DNA of 64,000 bases from Pseudoalteromonas distincta (GCF_000814675.1 NZ_JWIG01000029.1:124001-188000), one strand, 5' to 3'. Shown: positions 9,573 through 19,295, counted from the first letter of the stretch. Notes: generated by a model from the sequence alone, not told the origin. Translations and numbers: made by a program.

Positions 9573-10577
9573 TTATAAGTACTGACCTAATGCTTTAACT
9601 TGGTCTAACATGCGGTTTGAGAAACCCCACTCGTTGTCGTACCAAGCCATTACTTTAACTAGTTTGCCATTGGCTTTAGTTTGCGTTGCATCAAAGATAG
9701 ACGACGCTGGGTTATGGTTAAAGTCGATAGAAACAAGCGGAAGCTCGTTATATTCTAAAATACTCTTCATTGAACCCGTAGATGCTTCTTTCATGATTGC
9801 ATTAATTTCTTCTGCAGTCGTATCACGCTTAGTGATAAACGTAAAATCAACTAAAGAAACATTGATTGTAGGTACACGTACCGACATACCATCTAATTTA
9901 CCAGCAAGTTCTGGTAATACTAAACCAACAGCTGCCGCAGCACCTGTTTTAGTTGGGATCATAGATTGAGTTGCACTACGCGCACGGTATAAATCTGGGT
10001 GGTATACGTCAGATAAGTTTTGATCGTTGGTGTAAGCGTGAATAGTCGTCATGCTACCTTGCTCAATACCTACTGTGTCGTTAATTGCTTTTGCAATTGG
10101 CGCTAAACAGTTAGTAGTACAAGAAGCGTTAGAAATGATATTGCTATCAGCATTAATTACGTCGCTGTTTACACCATGCACTACTGTTGCATCTAAACCA
10201 GTACCTGGAGCAGATACGATTACTTTTTTAGCGCCTGCAGTAATGTGCTTAGCAGCGTCATCACGTTTAGTGAAAAAACCAGTACATTCTAAAACGATAT
10301 CTACGTTTAGCTCTTTCCACGGTAAGTTTGCAGGGTCACGCTCTTGCGTTAACGTAATTACGTCATCCCCAATTAGCATAGTGTTGTTTTCAAGTGTTAC
10401 TTTTTTAGAAAATTGACCATGAACTGAGTCATACTGCGTTAAATGTGCATTTACGTTAGCTGGTGCTAAATCGTTAATTGCTACAATTTTAATTTCGCTG
10501 TTTTGAGCTGACTCATAAAGTGCACGTAAAACATTTCTACCGATACGGCCGTAACCGTTAATTGCTACATTAATCAT
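9573..10577 (-). CDS. gapA: Glyceraldehyde-3-phosphate dehydrogenase, type I, Entner-Doudoroff-linked
   Basis: A 334-residue GAPDH. The Rossmann motif [10 protein letters not shown] is at residues 6-15 and the catalytic block SNASCTTNC contains C153. The sequence [18 protein letters not shown] and the neighbourhood resemble the Pseudomonas GapA encoded beside edd (recollection of that family, not a search) rather than erythrose-4-phosphate dehydrogenase, a possible confusion because parts of the C-terminal half read like Epd. It converts glyceraldehyde 3-phosphate, the product of the KDPG aldolase encoded next door, to 1,3-bisphosphoglycerate with NAD. It is the last gene of edd-eda-gapA, 9 nt after eda, with AGGAG before the ATG. 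Confidence 0.93.
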   Translation of the reverse strand: MINVAINGYGRIGRNVLRALYESAQNSEIKIVAINDLAPANVNAHLTQYDSVHGQFSKKVTLENNTMLIGDDVITLTQERDPANLPWKELNVDIVLECTGFFTKRDDAAKHITAGAKKVIVSAPGTGLDATVVHGVNSDVINADSNIISNASCTTNCLAPIAKAINDTVGIEQGSMTTIHAYTNDQNLSDVYHPDLYRARSATQSMIPTKTGAAAAVGLVLPELAGKLDGMSVRVPTINVSLVDFTFITKRDTTAEEINAIMKEASTGSMKSILEYNELPLVSIDFNHNPASSIFDATQTKANGKLVKVMAWYDNEWGFSNRMLDQVKALGQYL

Positions 10578-10586
10578 TTTAGACTC

Positions 10587-11207
10587 CTATTTAAGTTCAC
10601 TTGCTTGGCGAGCAAGCGCTTCAATTGCTTGCCAGTCTTTATTTTCAATTAGTTGTTTATCTAGCATCCACGTACCACCAACACAAATAACGTTGTTAAG
10701 CGCTAAATAATTAGGAGCAGTTGCTAGGCTAATGCCGCCAGTTGGGCAAAAAGTAATATGTGGTAATGGGCCACCGATTGATTTAAGCATAGCTGTTCCG
10801 CCCGCAGCTTCTGCTGGGAAGAATTTTAAATACTTAAAACCATGCGACGCAAGTTGCATAACTTCACTTGCAGTTGCAGCGCCTGGTAAAAATGGTACAT
10901 CTGATGTTTTAGCTAAAGCAATAAGCTCATCGCTCACACCTGGACTCACCATAAAATCTGCACCAGCAGCAACCGAAAGATCAAAACTTGCCTTATCTAC
11001 TACCGTACCAGTACCTACATAGGCTTCAGGTACTTCTGCTTTCATTAGCTTTACAGCTTCTGCAGCAATGGGTGTACGTAGTGTTATTTCTAAGGCTTTT
11101 AAGCCACCGTTGTATAAAGCTCTTGCAAGTGGTGCTGCATCTTCTAATTTTTCGATTACAACCACTGGCACTACGGGTGCCGATGCTAAGATTTTTTCAA
11201 TACTCAT
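10587..11207 (-). CDS. eda: KDPG aldolase (2-keto-3-deoxy-6-phosphogluconate aldolase)
   Basis: A 206-residue class I aldolase that splits 2-keto-3-deoxy-6-phosphogluconate into pyruvate and glyceraldehyde 3-phosphate. The Schiff-base lysine is K128 in FKYLKFFPAE and the catalytic glutamate is E40 in LKALEITLRT. The phosphate-binding loop CPTGGIS is present. Length matches the family. It sits between edd and gapA on one transcript, 33 nt after edd, and GAGGAAC precedes the ATG. Cytoplasmic trimer by family. Confidence 0.97.
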   Translation of the reverse strand: MSIEKILASAPVVPVVVIEKLEDAAPLARALYNGGLKALEITLRTPIAAEAVKLMKAEVPEAYVGTGTVVDKASFDLSVAAGADFMVSPGVSDELIALAKTSDVPFLPGAATASEVMQLASHGFKYLKFFPAEAAGGTAMLKSIGGPLPHITFCPTGGISLATAPNYLALNNVICVGGTWMLDKQLIENKDWQAIEALARQASELK

Positions 11208-11240
11208 TACTTGTTCCTCATTACCCAGTATGGCTAATAT

Positions 11241-13091
11241 TTATTCAAGTCCAAAAGCACTCGCGCCTAAATCGGCACTGCTTACGATATTTCTAAATCC
11301 AGTAAATAATTCACGACCTGTACCAAATGTTGCACTTGGCAGGCTAAGTTCTGCTTCACGCTTAGCAAGCTCTTCGTCGCTAACGTGTACTTTTAATATT
11401 CCGTTTGGCGCATCAAGCGTCACTAAATCGCCTTCTCGGATTTTAGCAATAATGCCGCCTTCTACTGCCTCTGGTGCTAGGTGAATAGCAGCAGGTACTT
11501 TACCTGATGCACCCGACATACGACCGTCAGTAACAATGGCTACTTTAAAGCCTTCATCTTGAAGCGTTGCCATTACTGGCGTTAACTTGTGTAGCTCTGG
11601 CATACCTTTCGCTTTAGGACCTTGCTCTTTTAGCACGGCAATAAAGTCTTGGTTTAATTCGCCACGAGTGTATGCATCTTGCAGAGCACTTTGTGAGCTA
11701 AATACTTTTGCAGGAGCAGTAACGGTTTGATGTTCTTCAGCAACAGCTGACACTTTGATAACAGCTTTACCTAAGTTGCCAGTTAGAAGTTGCAGACCAC
11801 CTTGCTTACTAAATGGGTTACTCACTGGGCGAAGTACTTCTTCATCGTGCGAGTTTGCTGGGCAATCTACCCATTTAACTTTAGTTGGGCCAGTTGAGTC
11901 GCTCATGATCAAGCTATCGTCTTTATCTAAACGAGGCTCTGTCATGTATGGTGCTAAACCATCGCCAAGCATTGTTTTCACGTCTGTATGTAAGTAACCA
12001 GCGCTTGCTAGTTCTCGCATTAAGAAACCCATACCGCCAGCTGCTTGAAAGTGGTTTACATCAGCTGAGCCGTTAGGGTAAATACGTGTAAGAAGTGGTA
12101 CAACTTCTGATAAGTCAGACATATCCTTCCACGTAACCTGAATGCCGGCAGCTTTTGCTATCGCAACAATATGGATTGCATGGTTAGTAGAACCACCTGT
12201 AGAAAGCAGACCCACTAAACCATTTATAATCGTTTTTTCGCTGATCACATCGGCTAAACACGGGCTTTCTTTATCATCTGTAAGTTGCTTAAGCATTGTT
12301 TCTACAGCATTACCTGTAAGACCATCGCGAAGCTCAGTGTAAGGATTAATAAACGAGCTACCTGGAAGGTGTAAGCCCATTATTTCCATTAACATTTGGT
12401 TTGAATTGGCAGTACCGTAGAACGTACATGTACCAGCGCTGTGATAAGACGCACTTTCAGCTTCAAGTAAGTCTTCGCGGCTCACTAAACCTTGTGCAAA
12501 CTTTTGGCGAATACGTGCTTTTTCTTTATTCGGAATACCTGATTGCATTGGACCTGCTGGTAAAAAGAACACAGGTAAATGACCAAACGACAATGCACCA
12601 ATTAATAAACCCGGGACGATTTTGTCACAAACGCCTAAACAAAAAACGCCATCAAACACATCGTGCGAAAGAGAAATTGCCGTAGACATAGCAATTACAT
12701 CACGAGAAAAAAGCGAAAGTTCCATGCCGTCACGCCCTTGCGTAACACCATCACACATTGCAGGAACGCCACCAGCAACTTGTGCTGTAGCATCGTATTT
12801 AGTAGCAATGTCTTTAATTAAATCTGGGTAATCTTTGTATGGCACATGAGCCGATAACATATCGTTATATGAGTTGATAATAGCAAGATTTGGCTGCTCA
12901 TCAGCCTTTAAGCGCGCTTTGTCATCACTGCTACATGCAGCCATAACATGGGCTATATTTCCGCAACCTAAACCGGCACGAACTCTTGTTTGTTTTTTTG
13001 CGTGCGAAATACGTTCTAAATAATCTTGACGGGTATTTTTACTGCGTTCGATAACGCGCTGGGTAACTTCTTGAATACGAGGATGTAACAT
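11241..13091 (-). CDS. edd: 6-phosphogluconate dehydratase
   Basis: A 616-residue member of the IlvD/Edd family. It dehydrates 6-phosphogluconate to KDPG, the first committed step of the Entner-Doudoroff pathway. Family landmarks are [23 protein letters not shown] with a probable iron-sulfur ligand cysteine, [12 protein letters not shown] with another, and the C-terminal [12 protein letters not shown]. Length and the [13 protein letters not shown] start are those of Edd rather than dihydroxy-acid dehydratase. It is the first gene of edd-eda-gapA. The two perfect 14-bp operators about 150 bp upstream of its ATG suggest repression by a LacI-family protein. Confidence 0.97.
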   Translation of the reverse strand: MLHPRIQEVTQRVIERSKNTRQDYLERISHAKKQTRVRAGLGCGNIAHVMAACSSDDKARLKADEQPNLAIINSYNDMLSAHVPYKDYPDLIKDIATKYDATAQVAGGVPAMCDGVTQGRDGMELSLFSRDVIAMSTAISLSHDVFDGVFCLGVCDKIVPGLLIGALSFGHLPVFFLPAGPMQSGIPNKEKARIRQKFAQGLVSREDLLEAESASYHSAGTCTFYGTANSNQMLMEIMGLHLPGSSFINPYTELRDGLTGNAVETMLKQLTDDKESPCLADVISEKTIINGLVGLLSTGGSTNHAIHIVAIAKAAGIQVTWKDMSDLSEVVPLLTRIYPNGSADVNHFQAAGGMGFLMRELASAGYLHTDVKTMLGDGLAPYMTEPRLDKDDSLIMSDSTGPTKVKWVDCPANSHDEEVLRPVSNPFSKQGGLQLLTGNLGKAVIKVSAVAEEHQTVTAPAKVFSSQSALQDAYTRGELNQDFIAVLKEQGPKAKGMPELHKLTPVMATLQDEGFKVAIVTDGRMSGASGKVPAAIHLAPEAVEGGIIAKIREGDLVTLDAPNGILKVHVSDEELAKREAELSLPSATFGTGRELFTGFRNIVSSADLGASAFGLE

Positions 13092-13224
13092 AATTTAACT
13101 CATCTCTATTAGTTAGAGGATAAAGGCTCAGTAGCAACTACAGACTCCACGTAAATAACTGTACTGAGCATCTTTGATTTACCCGTTCAAAGGTACGCTA
13201 CCAGGGAGCCTCTCACAACAGCCC

Positions 13225-13238
13225 TGACACCGGTGTCA
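13225..13238. promoter_or_regulatory. LacI-type operator upstream of edd, promoter-proximal copy
   Basis: Perfect 14-bp palindrome TGACACCGGTGTCA with the central CG typical of LacI-family sites. Its centre is exactly 33 bp (about three helical turns) from the second copy, so two dimers could bind on the same face. Confidence 0.85.
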
Positions 13239-13257
13239 CTGTATTAACGCATAGCAA

Positions 13258-13271
13258 TGACACCGGTGTCA
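13258..13271. promoter_or_regulatory. LacI-type operator upstream of edd, distal copy
   Basis: Second perfect TGACACCGGTGTCA. Its right edge overlaps a TTGACA -35-like hexamer on the minus strand, a layout that fits repression of edd. Confidence 0.85.
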
Positions 13272-13366
13272 ACCCCGGGTAACAAAAATAGTTTAATATT
13301 TTAACATGACCGAATAATGACCTAATTGATTTTTAGGCACAAACCATGTTTTAGCAAGTTCAGAGG

Positions 13367-13404
13367 AAAAAAAAGCCCGAATAAGCGTCACTCATATTCG
13401 GGCT
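13367..13404 (-). terminator. Terminator of the glk-lacI transcript
   Basis: 10-bp stem AGCCCGAATA / TATTCGGGCT (13374-13383 and 13395-13404) with an 11-nt loop. A-run on the left gives the U-tail on the minus strand. Confidence 0.85.
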
Positions 13405-13427
13405 ACTATGAAAGTGTTTTAAACTCA

Positions 13428-14441
13428 CTATTTTATTGCTGAGGTAGACTCACGTGTAATCAAGCGCGACTCAAGCGTTACCTGATACGGCTGTTCTTGT
13501 GGTTGAGCTATGTGTGAAATAAGTTGTGTTACGGCTTGTTTAGTCATTTCTTCAACGGGCTGTGCAATCGTTGTTAACCCAGGCCAAATATGACGTGCAA
13601 TGGGTGCATTATCAAACCCAGCTATTGAAATGTCATCAGGCACTTTTAATTGGCGCTGAGTTGCTAATTTAAGTACGGCTGCCGCCATGTAATCGTTTGA
13701 TGCAAATACAGCTGTTGGCCTAGGAGACAAATCTAAAATACTGCGTGCACTATCTACACCTGAGTGATAACTAAAGTTACCCTCCTCTACTAAGCGCTCA
13801 TCAAATTCTATACCATGGCTTGCAAGTGAGCGCCTGTAACCTTTAAAACGTTGTTGCGTGGCACTGTGATCTGGGTGCCCTTTAATAAAGGCTATAGATT
13901 TATGACCGAGGTTAATTAAATGCTCGGTAATCTCAAATGCGCCTTGCTCGTCGTTACTACGCACTGAAATTGAATCATCTTGTAGTAAAGCTGAAGCAAC
14001 CCTTGCATAAGGAATTTTTTTAGATTTTAAAAAAGAAGCAAGCTCAGCAAAATCACCAAAAGGAGGTGTTAGCACAATGCCATCTAATCGAGAAGTTTGT
14101 AGTAATTGTTCAATATTATTTATAAGTGCTTCACCACGAAACTCACAAGGGTGTATCAATAAATTATAGTTGTTTTCTTTACACGCTTCTAAGGCGCCCG
14201 TTTGCACTCGGGTAATATAACTTTTACTTGGGTTATCGTATAAACAGCCAATAATAAAACTACGATTTTGAGCAAGACCTCGTGCAATTGGATTTGGGGT
14301 GTAATCAAGCTCTTTAAATACCGCAAGCACCTTTTCTCGGGTGGCGGCACTTACATTAGGCTCATTGTTTAACACGCGTGAGACGGTTTTTTTAGAAACC
14401 CCTGCATGGCTTGCTACACTATTTATGGTTACTTTTTTCAT
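13428..14441 (-). CDS. LacI-family transcriptional regulator, downstream of glk
   Basis: A 337-residue repressor with an N-terminal LacI helix-turn-helix (about residues 3-50: VTINSVASHAGVSKKTVSRV, hinge helix near PNPIARGLAQ) and a periplasmic-binding-protein-like effector domain (VFASNDYMAAAVLKLA, ISIAGFDNAPIARHIWP). It lies 41 nt after glk on the same strand and shares its terminator. It is the natural candidate to bind the TGACACCGGTGTCA sites in front of edd and between glk and the divergent regulator. This pairing is inferred from position. The other LacI-type gene at 15763 is the alternative. Effector unknown, perhaps glucose or a phosphorylated intermediate. Confidence 0.9.
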   Translation of the reverse strand: MKKVTINSVASHAGVSKKTVSRVLNNEPNVSAATREKVLAVFKELDYTPNPIARGLAQNRSFIIGCLYDNPSKSYITRVQTGALEACKENNYNLLIHPCEFRGEALINNIEQLLQTSRLDGIVLTPPFGDFAELASFLKSKKIPYARVASALLQDDSISVRSNDEQGAFEITEHLINLGHKSIAFIKGHPDHSATQQRFKGYRRSLASHGIEFDERLVEEGNFSYHSGVDSARSILDLSPRPTAVFASNDYMAAAVLKLATQRQLKVPDDISIAGFDNAPIARHIWPGLTTIAQPVEEMTKQAVTQLISHIAQPQEQPYQVTLESRLITRESTSAIK

Positions 14442-14482
14442 CTATCCATTATCCAAATACAACCTGTAAGACCAAAGCCCTA

Positions 14483-15472
14483 TTAGCTATTGTGTAAACA
14501 CGCAGCAGCGCCAATTAGCGGTATGTTGTCTTGTGTTACGAGTGTTACAGGGATTTGTCCTGCGTACTGCGACATAATACCCTTTTGCGAAAATCGTTCA
14601 ACAAAACGACTCTCAAGAAGTCTCGCTTGCATACGAGGTAATATTCCACCGCCAATAAATAGTCCACCTAAGGCGCCATAAACAACCGCTAAATCACCGG
14701 CAACACTGCCAATCCAATCACAAAACTGGTTTAAGGTTGCATCACACACATCACATTCACCACTATTTGCAAGGCTGCTAATTTGTGCGGCATCTAAATT
14801 TTTAGCTGTTACACCCTTAACCGCAGACATTGCTTTGTATAAATGCGTTATGCCAGGACCTGAGAAAACTGTTTCGATAGAAACATGGGGATGATCTTTA
14901 CGTAATTCATTCAATAATAAAGTATCGAGTTCATTAACAGGTGCAAGTGATATATGCCCCCCTTCTGAACTTAGCACTGCGGTAGATTGGGACGTTCTAA
15001 CTAAGCACGCGGCACCAAAACCAGTACCTGGACCTATAACACCAATGTTTGCGTTATCATCAGCTTGACCTGATTTAACAATGACATTTTGTTTAGGATC
15101 TAAGTAAGGTGCAGCGTAAGCAAAGGCAGCAAAATCATTAATGACTTCAAGTTGTTGTAAATCAAAATGAGTTTTAAATTCACTGACGCTAAAATGCCAA
15201 CCTAAATTGGTTAAATGCACTTGCCCGGCTTTTATTGGCCCTGCAACGGCTAAACATGCGCGTTTGGGTGCAATATGTGGGACTGTTAGCAAATATTGCT
15301 CGAGCGCACTTTCAAGAGAACCAAAGTTGGCACTAGGAAAAATATTAATGTGCTCTATTATAAATTGGTTAGTCTGTTCATTAAAAGCAGTTATTAAAGC
15401 AAAGCGGGCATTAGTGCCGCCGACATCAGCAACTAAGATGGGATCAAATTGGGCAGAAGCGTTTGGGCTCAT
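14483..15472 (-). CDS. glk: Glucokinase
   Basis: A 329-residue glucokinase of the E. coli Glk family. The N-terminal phosphate-binding motif is LVADVGGTNARFAL, the second glycine-rich motif is GVIGPGTGFGAACLV, and EVINDFAAFAYA carries the catalytic aspartate. It phosphorylates free cytoplasmic glucose with ATP, as needed when glucose is released inside the cell from maltodextrins rather than imported by a PTS. It is first in a two-gene transcript with a LacI-type regulator. AGAGATA precedes ATG 15472. Upstream lie an 18-bp inverted repeat and a LacI-type operator. Confidence 0.95.
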   Translation of the reverse strand: MSPNASAQFDPILVADVGGTNARFALITAFNEQTNQFIIEHINIFPSANFGSLESALEQYLLTVPHIAPKRACLAVAGPIKAGQVHLTNLGWHFSVSEFKTHFDLQQLEVINDFAAFAYAAPYLDPKQNVIVKSGQADDNANIGVIGPGTGFGAACLVRTSQSTAVLSSEGGHISLAPVNELDTLLLNELRKDHPHVSIETVFSGPGITHLYKAMSAVKGVTAKNLDAAQISSLANSGECDVCDATLNQFCDWIGSVAGDLAVVYGALGGLFIGGGILPRMQARLLESRFVERFSQKGIMSQYAGQIPVTLVTQDNIPLIGAAACLHNS

Positions 15473-15513
15473 AGTATTATCTCTTTTGTTAAGCGACTCA
15501 TGCTTATTATTTT

Positions 15514-15531
15514 ACAATGGTGTACCATTGT
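15514..15531. promoter_or_regulatory. 18-bp inverted repeat upstream of glk
   Basis: Perfect arms ACAATGGT and ACCATTGT separated by GT, 42-59 bp upstream of the glk start codon, a position consistent with a promoter-region operator. It differs from both other palindromes in the window. Confidence 0.55.
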
Positions 15532-15644
15532 TATTTATACTTTGAGCTATCACCTCAAAGTAGCTATCACAGTAAAAAATGCTGCCTATAAAGATATAGA
15601 CAGCGAATACGTTTTGACAACAAAATGATAAAACACTGACATTA

Positions 15645-15658
15645 TGACACCGGTGTCA
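15645..15658. promoter_or_regulatory. LacI-type operator between glk and the divergent lacI gene
   Basis: Third perfect copy of TGACACCGGTGTCA in the window, 173 bp before the glk ATG and 104 bp before the divergent regulator. A TTGACA hexamer at 15614-15619 on the plus strand is a possible -35 for the regulator at 15763. Confidence 0.82.
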
Positions 15659-15762
15659 GGAATTTATCAAAAAAAATATACGTTAATTCACAAAAAGCTT
15701 GAAATTATTCATCAATAAACGAAAATGACACAATTATTTATCAATTTAATTAAGTTGTAACA

Positions 15763-16782
15763 ATGAAAGGTAAAGCTACCTCATTTGATATTGCCCACTA
15801 TGCAGGGGTATCTCAATCGACTGTATCTCGCGCTTTACGTAACAGCCACCTTGTTAATGAAGAAACACGCAAGCGTGTTTTCGATATAGCCAAAAAGCTT
15901 AATTATAAAGTTGATAAAAATGCGAGTAACCTTCGCACCCAACAAAGCAGCACGCTTGCATTATTGTTATTTGAAGATCCCACTTCTGACGAGTCCCAAA
16001 TAAATCCTTTCTTTTTAGCCATGCTTGGCAGTATTACCCGTGCTTGCGCTAAAGAAGGTTACGATTTATTAGTTTCATTTCAATCGGCCAGTGCTGATTG
16101 GCAAGCAGACTACGAAGACAGCCACAGAGCTGATGGCATTATTTTACTCGGGTATGGCGATTACATTGATTACCAACCAAAATTTAACACCTTACTTGAA
16201 CAAAATACTAAGTTTGTTTGCTGGGGTGCAACTGTAGATAACCGTCCCGATTTAACTGTTTGTTGTGATAACTACGGTGGCGGTAAGCTCGCCGCTGAGC
16301 ACTTTATTGCGCATAGCAGAACTGATTGCGCTTTTATTGGTGACGCCTCTGATCACAGCCCCGAATTTTTTAGTCGCTTTCAGGGTTTTAAAGATGAGCT
16401 ATTGGCCAACAACGTTAAAATAAATGAGCGTAAAACGGCTAATGCTATCTCTACTGAAGAATCTGGCTATCACGCCACACGCTCACTAATTGCTAATAAT
16501 ATTAAATTTAACGCCTTATTTGCTGCAAGTGACTTAATTGCTATTGGGGCTATACGCGCACTTAAAGAAGCAAATATTAACGTGCCGAAAGATGTTGCGG
16601 TAGTCGGCTTTGATAACATAGCCATTGCAAGTTATGTAAACCCCCCCCTAACTACAATAGAGCAAAACACCACTATTGCTGGGCAAATGTTAGTAGAGAA
16701 CCTATTAAAATTGATACGTGGTGAAGACGTTCAAAGCACCCTACTTCCACCTGTATTAATTTCACGAAAAAGTAGCAGTTAA
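15763..16782 (+). CDS. LacI-family transcriptional regulator, starch/maltodextrin locus
   Basis: A 339-residue LacI-family repressor. The helix-turn-helix is at about residues 7-30 (SFDIAHYAGVSQSTVSRALR), the hinge near KNASNLRTQQSS, and the effector domain follows (FIGDASDHSPEFFSRFQGF, LFAASDLIAIGAIRAL, VAVVGFDNIAIASYVNPPLTTI). It is divergent from glk and convergent with the starch enzymes, so it plausibly controls the maltodextrin genes through the TGCATACGTAT(G/T)CA sites found only in that part of the window. That assignment is inferred. The ribosome site before ATG 15763 is poor. Cytoplasmic. Confidence 0.9.
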   Translation: MKGKATSFDIAHYAGVSQSTVSRALRNSHLVNEETRKRVFDIAKKLNYKVDKNASNLRTQQSSTLALLLFEDPTSDESQINPFFLAMLGSITRACAKEGYDLLVSFQSASADWQADYEDSHRADGIILLGYGDYIDYQPKFNTLLEQNTKFVCWGATVDNRPDLTVCCDNYGGGKLAAEHFIAHSRTDCAFIGDASDHSPEFFSRFQGFKDELLANNVKINERKTANAISTEESGYHATRSLIANNIKFNALFAASDLIAIGAIRALKEANINVPKDVAVVGFDNIAIASYVNPPLTTIEQNTTIAGQMLVENLLKLIRGEDVQSTLLPPVLISRKSSS

Positions 16783-16815
16783 AATTCAAATATCCTAATA
16801 AAATTTCAACATATC

Positions 16816-16849
16816 AAAAAGGCTTCTAAATAAATTTAGAAGCCTTTTT
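16816..16849. terminator. Bidirectional terminator between convergent genes
   Basis: 15-bp perfect stem AAAAAGGCTTCTAAA / TTTAGAAGCCTTTTT with a TAAA loop; U-tails on both strands. Serves the regulator (plus) and the glucoamylase transcript (minus). Confidence 0.92.
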
Positions 16850-16871
16850 AATAACTGCAACATGCTTTATA

Positions 16872-19286
16872 TTAGTCTTTAAGCGACTCGGCTACCACAG
16901 GATAATAATCCCATACTTGTTTATCACTGAGTGAGCGTACAAGCTTAATGTATTCTGCATGAGTCCATGCCAGTGGTGTTGCTGAGTTTGTGCCCTCGCC
17001 TAGCTCATAACCAGCTTTATTTACACCTACACCATCCCATACTTGCTCTGGTAGCATTAGCCCTTTATTGGCAAATTGCTCTAAGCCTTTAACATAGCTG
17101 TTTTTAATTTGCGCTTGCTTAGCATCATCCAGAGCGTTGTTTGCATTAGCTGCAGCTATTTCATAGTGGCCACGTTCACCTGTGAAAAACGGCCATACAC
17201 GACCACGTTGGCCTGGTGTATTACTGCCACCCTCGGCATAGTTTGTGCCCGTTACTTCATCTTCGCCGTAGCCATCATTACCATAGCGGCGGTAGCCTGC
17301 AAAGGTGCCGCTGCCGTCGTCAAAGCTAAAGCTGTATTTAACTTGTAGGTTATCTTCAAGCGTTTCGTCATCGTACTCAGGTAGTGTTTTAACAATGCTT
17401 TCGTCGTTAGCACCACGTACGCCATAGCGTACTAGTTCTAAAAACCCGCCATCTAAAATTTGCTTTTTATTAAACCCTTCACGGCCATTATTAGCGTTAA
17501 TTTTAGTGTCTGAGTTTGCATCGGTATCTTGGCCTATACGGATAAAGTATTCGCCATCGCTATTTTCGCCTTTTAAGTTACCTTTAGTGGTAAACATTTG
17601 CGATTCAATATCGTTGTTATACTTTTTAGCCGTAGCTAGGTAGCGCTTTGCGTTTGTATCATCGCCGCTTAGTGTTGCAATATCACTGGCTGTAATAAGG
17701 CCAGCGACTATTGCCGCAGTTGTAGATGGCGAATAACCACTTTGCTCTTCCCAACGTTCTTGTTGGGTTGCTGGTGGTGTAATTTGTGTGTCGTTCCACA
17801 AAATTTTAGCAAGGCCGCCATCAACTAAAAAATCAGCCGCTGGTTTTAACATTTTGCCGTACCAGCTTTTTAGTTCATCATCGCTAAGTACATTGGCTTT
17901 ATGTAACTTCCAAGCAAGCATAATAGGCATAGCTGTTTGGTCAAGCTGTACGCCGACCCATTCAAGCTCACCATCTACGTGCGTTTTTTGCAAAAACCAG
18001 CCTGTATCGCCGTTATTTCCCGGTGTTTTGCTGTTTACTTGTACTTTTTCAAGGTATTCGAAAGCTGTTTTTGCTGTGGCAGTATCACCCAGTGCCATAA
18101 AGGCCATGGCTACTTGATAAAAATCGCGCACCCATACCGCTTTATAACCCGTAGAACCTTCTTTGGCTGAAACCGTTTCGCCCCATGGGTTAGATAAAGA
18201 AGCAATTAATGCCCCTGCGTGTGTTTTATCTTCTTGTGTTTTTAATACCATGGCGCTGGTGTATAAAAGCTTACCGTTATCGGCTGTTTGTTCAACCATG
18301 GCATTAAGCGGTTTTAGGCTTTGTAGGTAATCTTCCCAGCCTAGCGCTTCACCTTTGCCGTTGTAGTGATCGAGCACCGCTTGGTACCCTTTTGCCAAAC
18401 TTTGTTCACCTTGCTGAATACTTTGCTGCTGCGTTTTACCAAAGCTCAGTGCTAAATCAAAGGTAGTATTTGCACTTATCTCGCCAAGCTCTGCAAGCAT
18501 GCTTACATTACCAGCAGTTTCGCCGGTATTTGTGTATTGGGTATTTATAGATTGCGTAGTTTTAAGCGCGTTAATGCCGTCACTTTTTCCTGTAAACCCT
18601 ACCGTTTTGGCTTTAAATGGTGATGCGGATTGAAGTGATAGATAGTTATCGCTTTCCCACGCGACTAGGCCTTTCTCTGTTGTTTTAGCAAAGTCACCTA
18701 GCCCGTTATTATTAATATACGGATTAACAGACACATATGCTTTTAGCCCTTCAAGCTCAGTGTTAAATACACTGCGTACAAATAATGTTTGCCCATCTGG
18801 GTCAGTAAAAATGTGTTTTTCTAGGCTAAAGCGCCCTTGTTTATCAGTGCTAATTACTTTATAAGCCAGAGAAAGTGGGCGACCTTGTGCATCTTTATGT
18901 AAGTAATCAATGGTGACATCTAAATCATCAGCTTCACTAACGGTAAAGTCTTTACCTGTTACTATAAATTGCATGTCTTTTATTTGAGCTTGGTGAATAA
19001 GCCCAAACATGGTTTCGGTGATCATACCTTTAGCAATTGAAAACCACACCTTAGATACATCGCCCGTTGCAGCTGAATCACTGTATTGGCCGTTTTGGTA
19101 TTGCTCGTACGATGTACCAATACCGGTTTTACCCGCATAAGCCCAAAAAGGCTCTGCGCCTGGGGCGCCTGGTGCTGATGTAACCTGTGCTGTGGTACTT
19201 TCGTTAGTTGTGCTTGTGTTTTGAGCGCCGCAAGCCGTTAAACCTAACGTTAAAAGTGAGGCGGTTATAAGGTTATATTTTTTCAT
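16872..19286 (-). CDS. Glucoamylase / glucodextranase-type GH15 lipoprotein
   Basis: An 804-residue envelope enzyme. The N-terminus MKKYNLITASLLTLGLTACG has a lipobox LTAC with Cys19, so it is probably anchored to a membrane. Residues about 40-310 form the beta-rich N-domain of bacterial GH15 enzymes (EPFWAYAGKTGIGTSYEQY, KVWFSIAKGMITETMFG). The rest is the (alpha/alpha)6 catalytic domain, with VWVRDFYQVAMAFMALGD, WVGVQLDQTAMPIM and WEEQSGYSPSTTAA, where a Glu is expected as general acid, and a C-terminal TPLAWTHAEYIKL with the second acidic residue. It should release glucose from the non-reducing ends of maltodextrins. Last gene of a tight group with the permease (9 nt gap) and a GH13 lipoprotein. 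Confidence 0.92.
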   Translation of the reverse strand: MKKYNLITASLLTLGLTACGAQNTSTTNESTTAQVTSAPGAPGAEPFWAYAGKTGIGTSYEQYQNGQYSDSAATGDVSKVWFSIAKGMITETMFGLIHQAQIKDMQFIVTGKDFTVSEADDLDVTIDYLHKDAQGRPLSLAYKVISTDKQGRFSLEKHIFTDPDGQTLFVRSVFNTELEGLKAYVSVNPYINNNGLGDFAKTTEKGLVAWESDNYLSLQSASPFKAKTVGFTGKSDGINALKTTQSINTQYTNTGETAGNVSMLAELGEISANTTFDLALSFGKTQQQSIQQGEQSLAKGYQAVLDHYNGKGEALGWEDYLQSLKPLNAMVEQTADNGKLLYTSAMVLKTQEDKTHAGALIASLSNPWGETVSAKEGSTGYKAVWVRDFYQVAMAFMALGDTATAKTAFEYLEKVQVNSKTPGNNGDTGWFLQKTHVDGELEWVGVQLDQTAMPIMLAWKLHKANVLSDDELKSWYGKMLKPAADFLVDGGLAKILWNDTQITPPATQQERWEEQSGYSPSTTAAIVAGLITASDIATLSGDDTNAKRYLATAKKYNNDIESQMFTTKGNLKGENSDGEYFIRIGQDTDANSDTKINANNGREGFNKKQILDGGFLELVRYGVRGANDESIVKTLPEYDDETLEDNLQVKYSFSFDDGSGTFAGYRRYGNDGYGEDEVTGTNYAEGGSNTPGQRGRVWPFFTGERGHYEIAAANANNALDDAKQAQIKNSYVKGLEQFANKGLMLPEQVWDGVGVNKAGYELGEGTNSATPLAWTHAEYIKLVRSLSDKQVWDYYPVVAESLKD

Positions 19287-19295
19287 TGTGTGTCC

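Larger units (their letters stand above)
13092..13427. other. Intergenic region between edd and the glk-lacI transcript end
   Basis: 336 bp. It holds the terminator of the glk-lacI transcript at its right side and the edd control region with two identical operators. On the minus strand a -35-like TTGACA (13267-13272 on the plus strand as TGTCAA) overlaps the upstream operator. I could not place a convincing -10. Confidence 0.7.

Noticed and set aside
9573..10577. Erythrose-4-phosphate dehydrogenase (Epd)
   Set aside because: Parts of the C-terminal half resemble Epd, but the overall sequence and the edd-eda context fit the glucose-linked GapA better.
10051..12831. Long plus-strand frames opposite gapA, eda and edd
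   Set aside because: No ribosome sites, no recognisable domains, and they lie entirely opposite strongly conserved genes; shadow frames.
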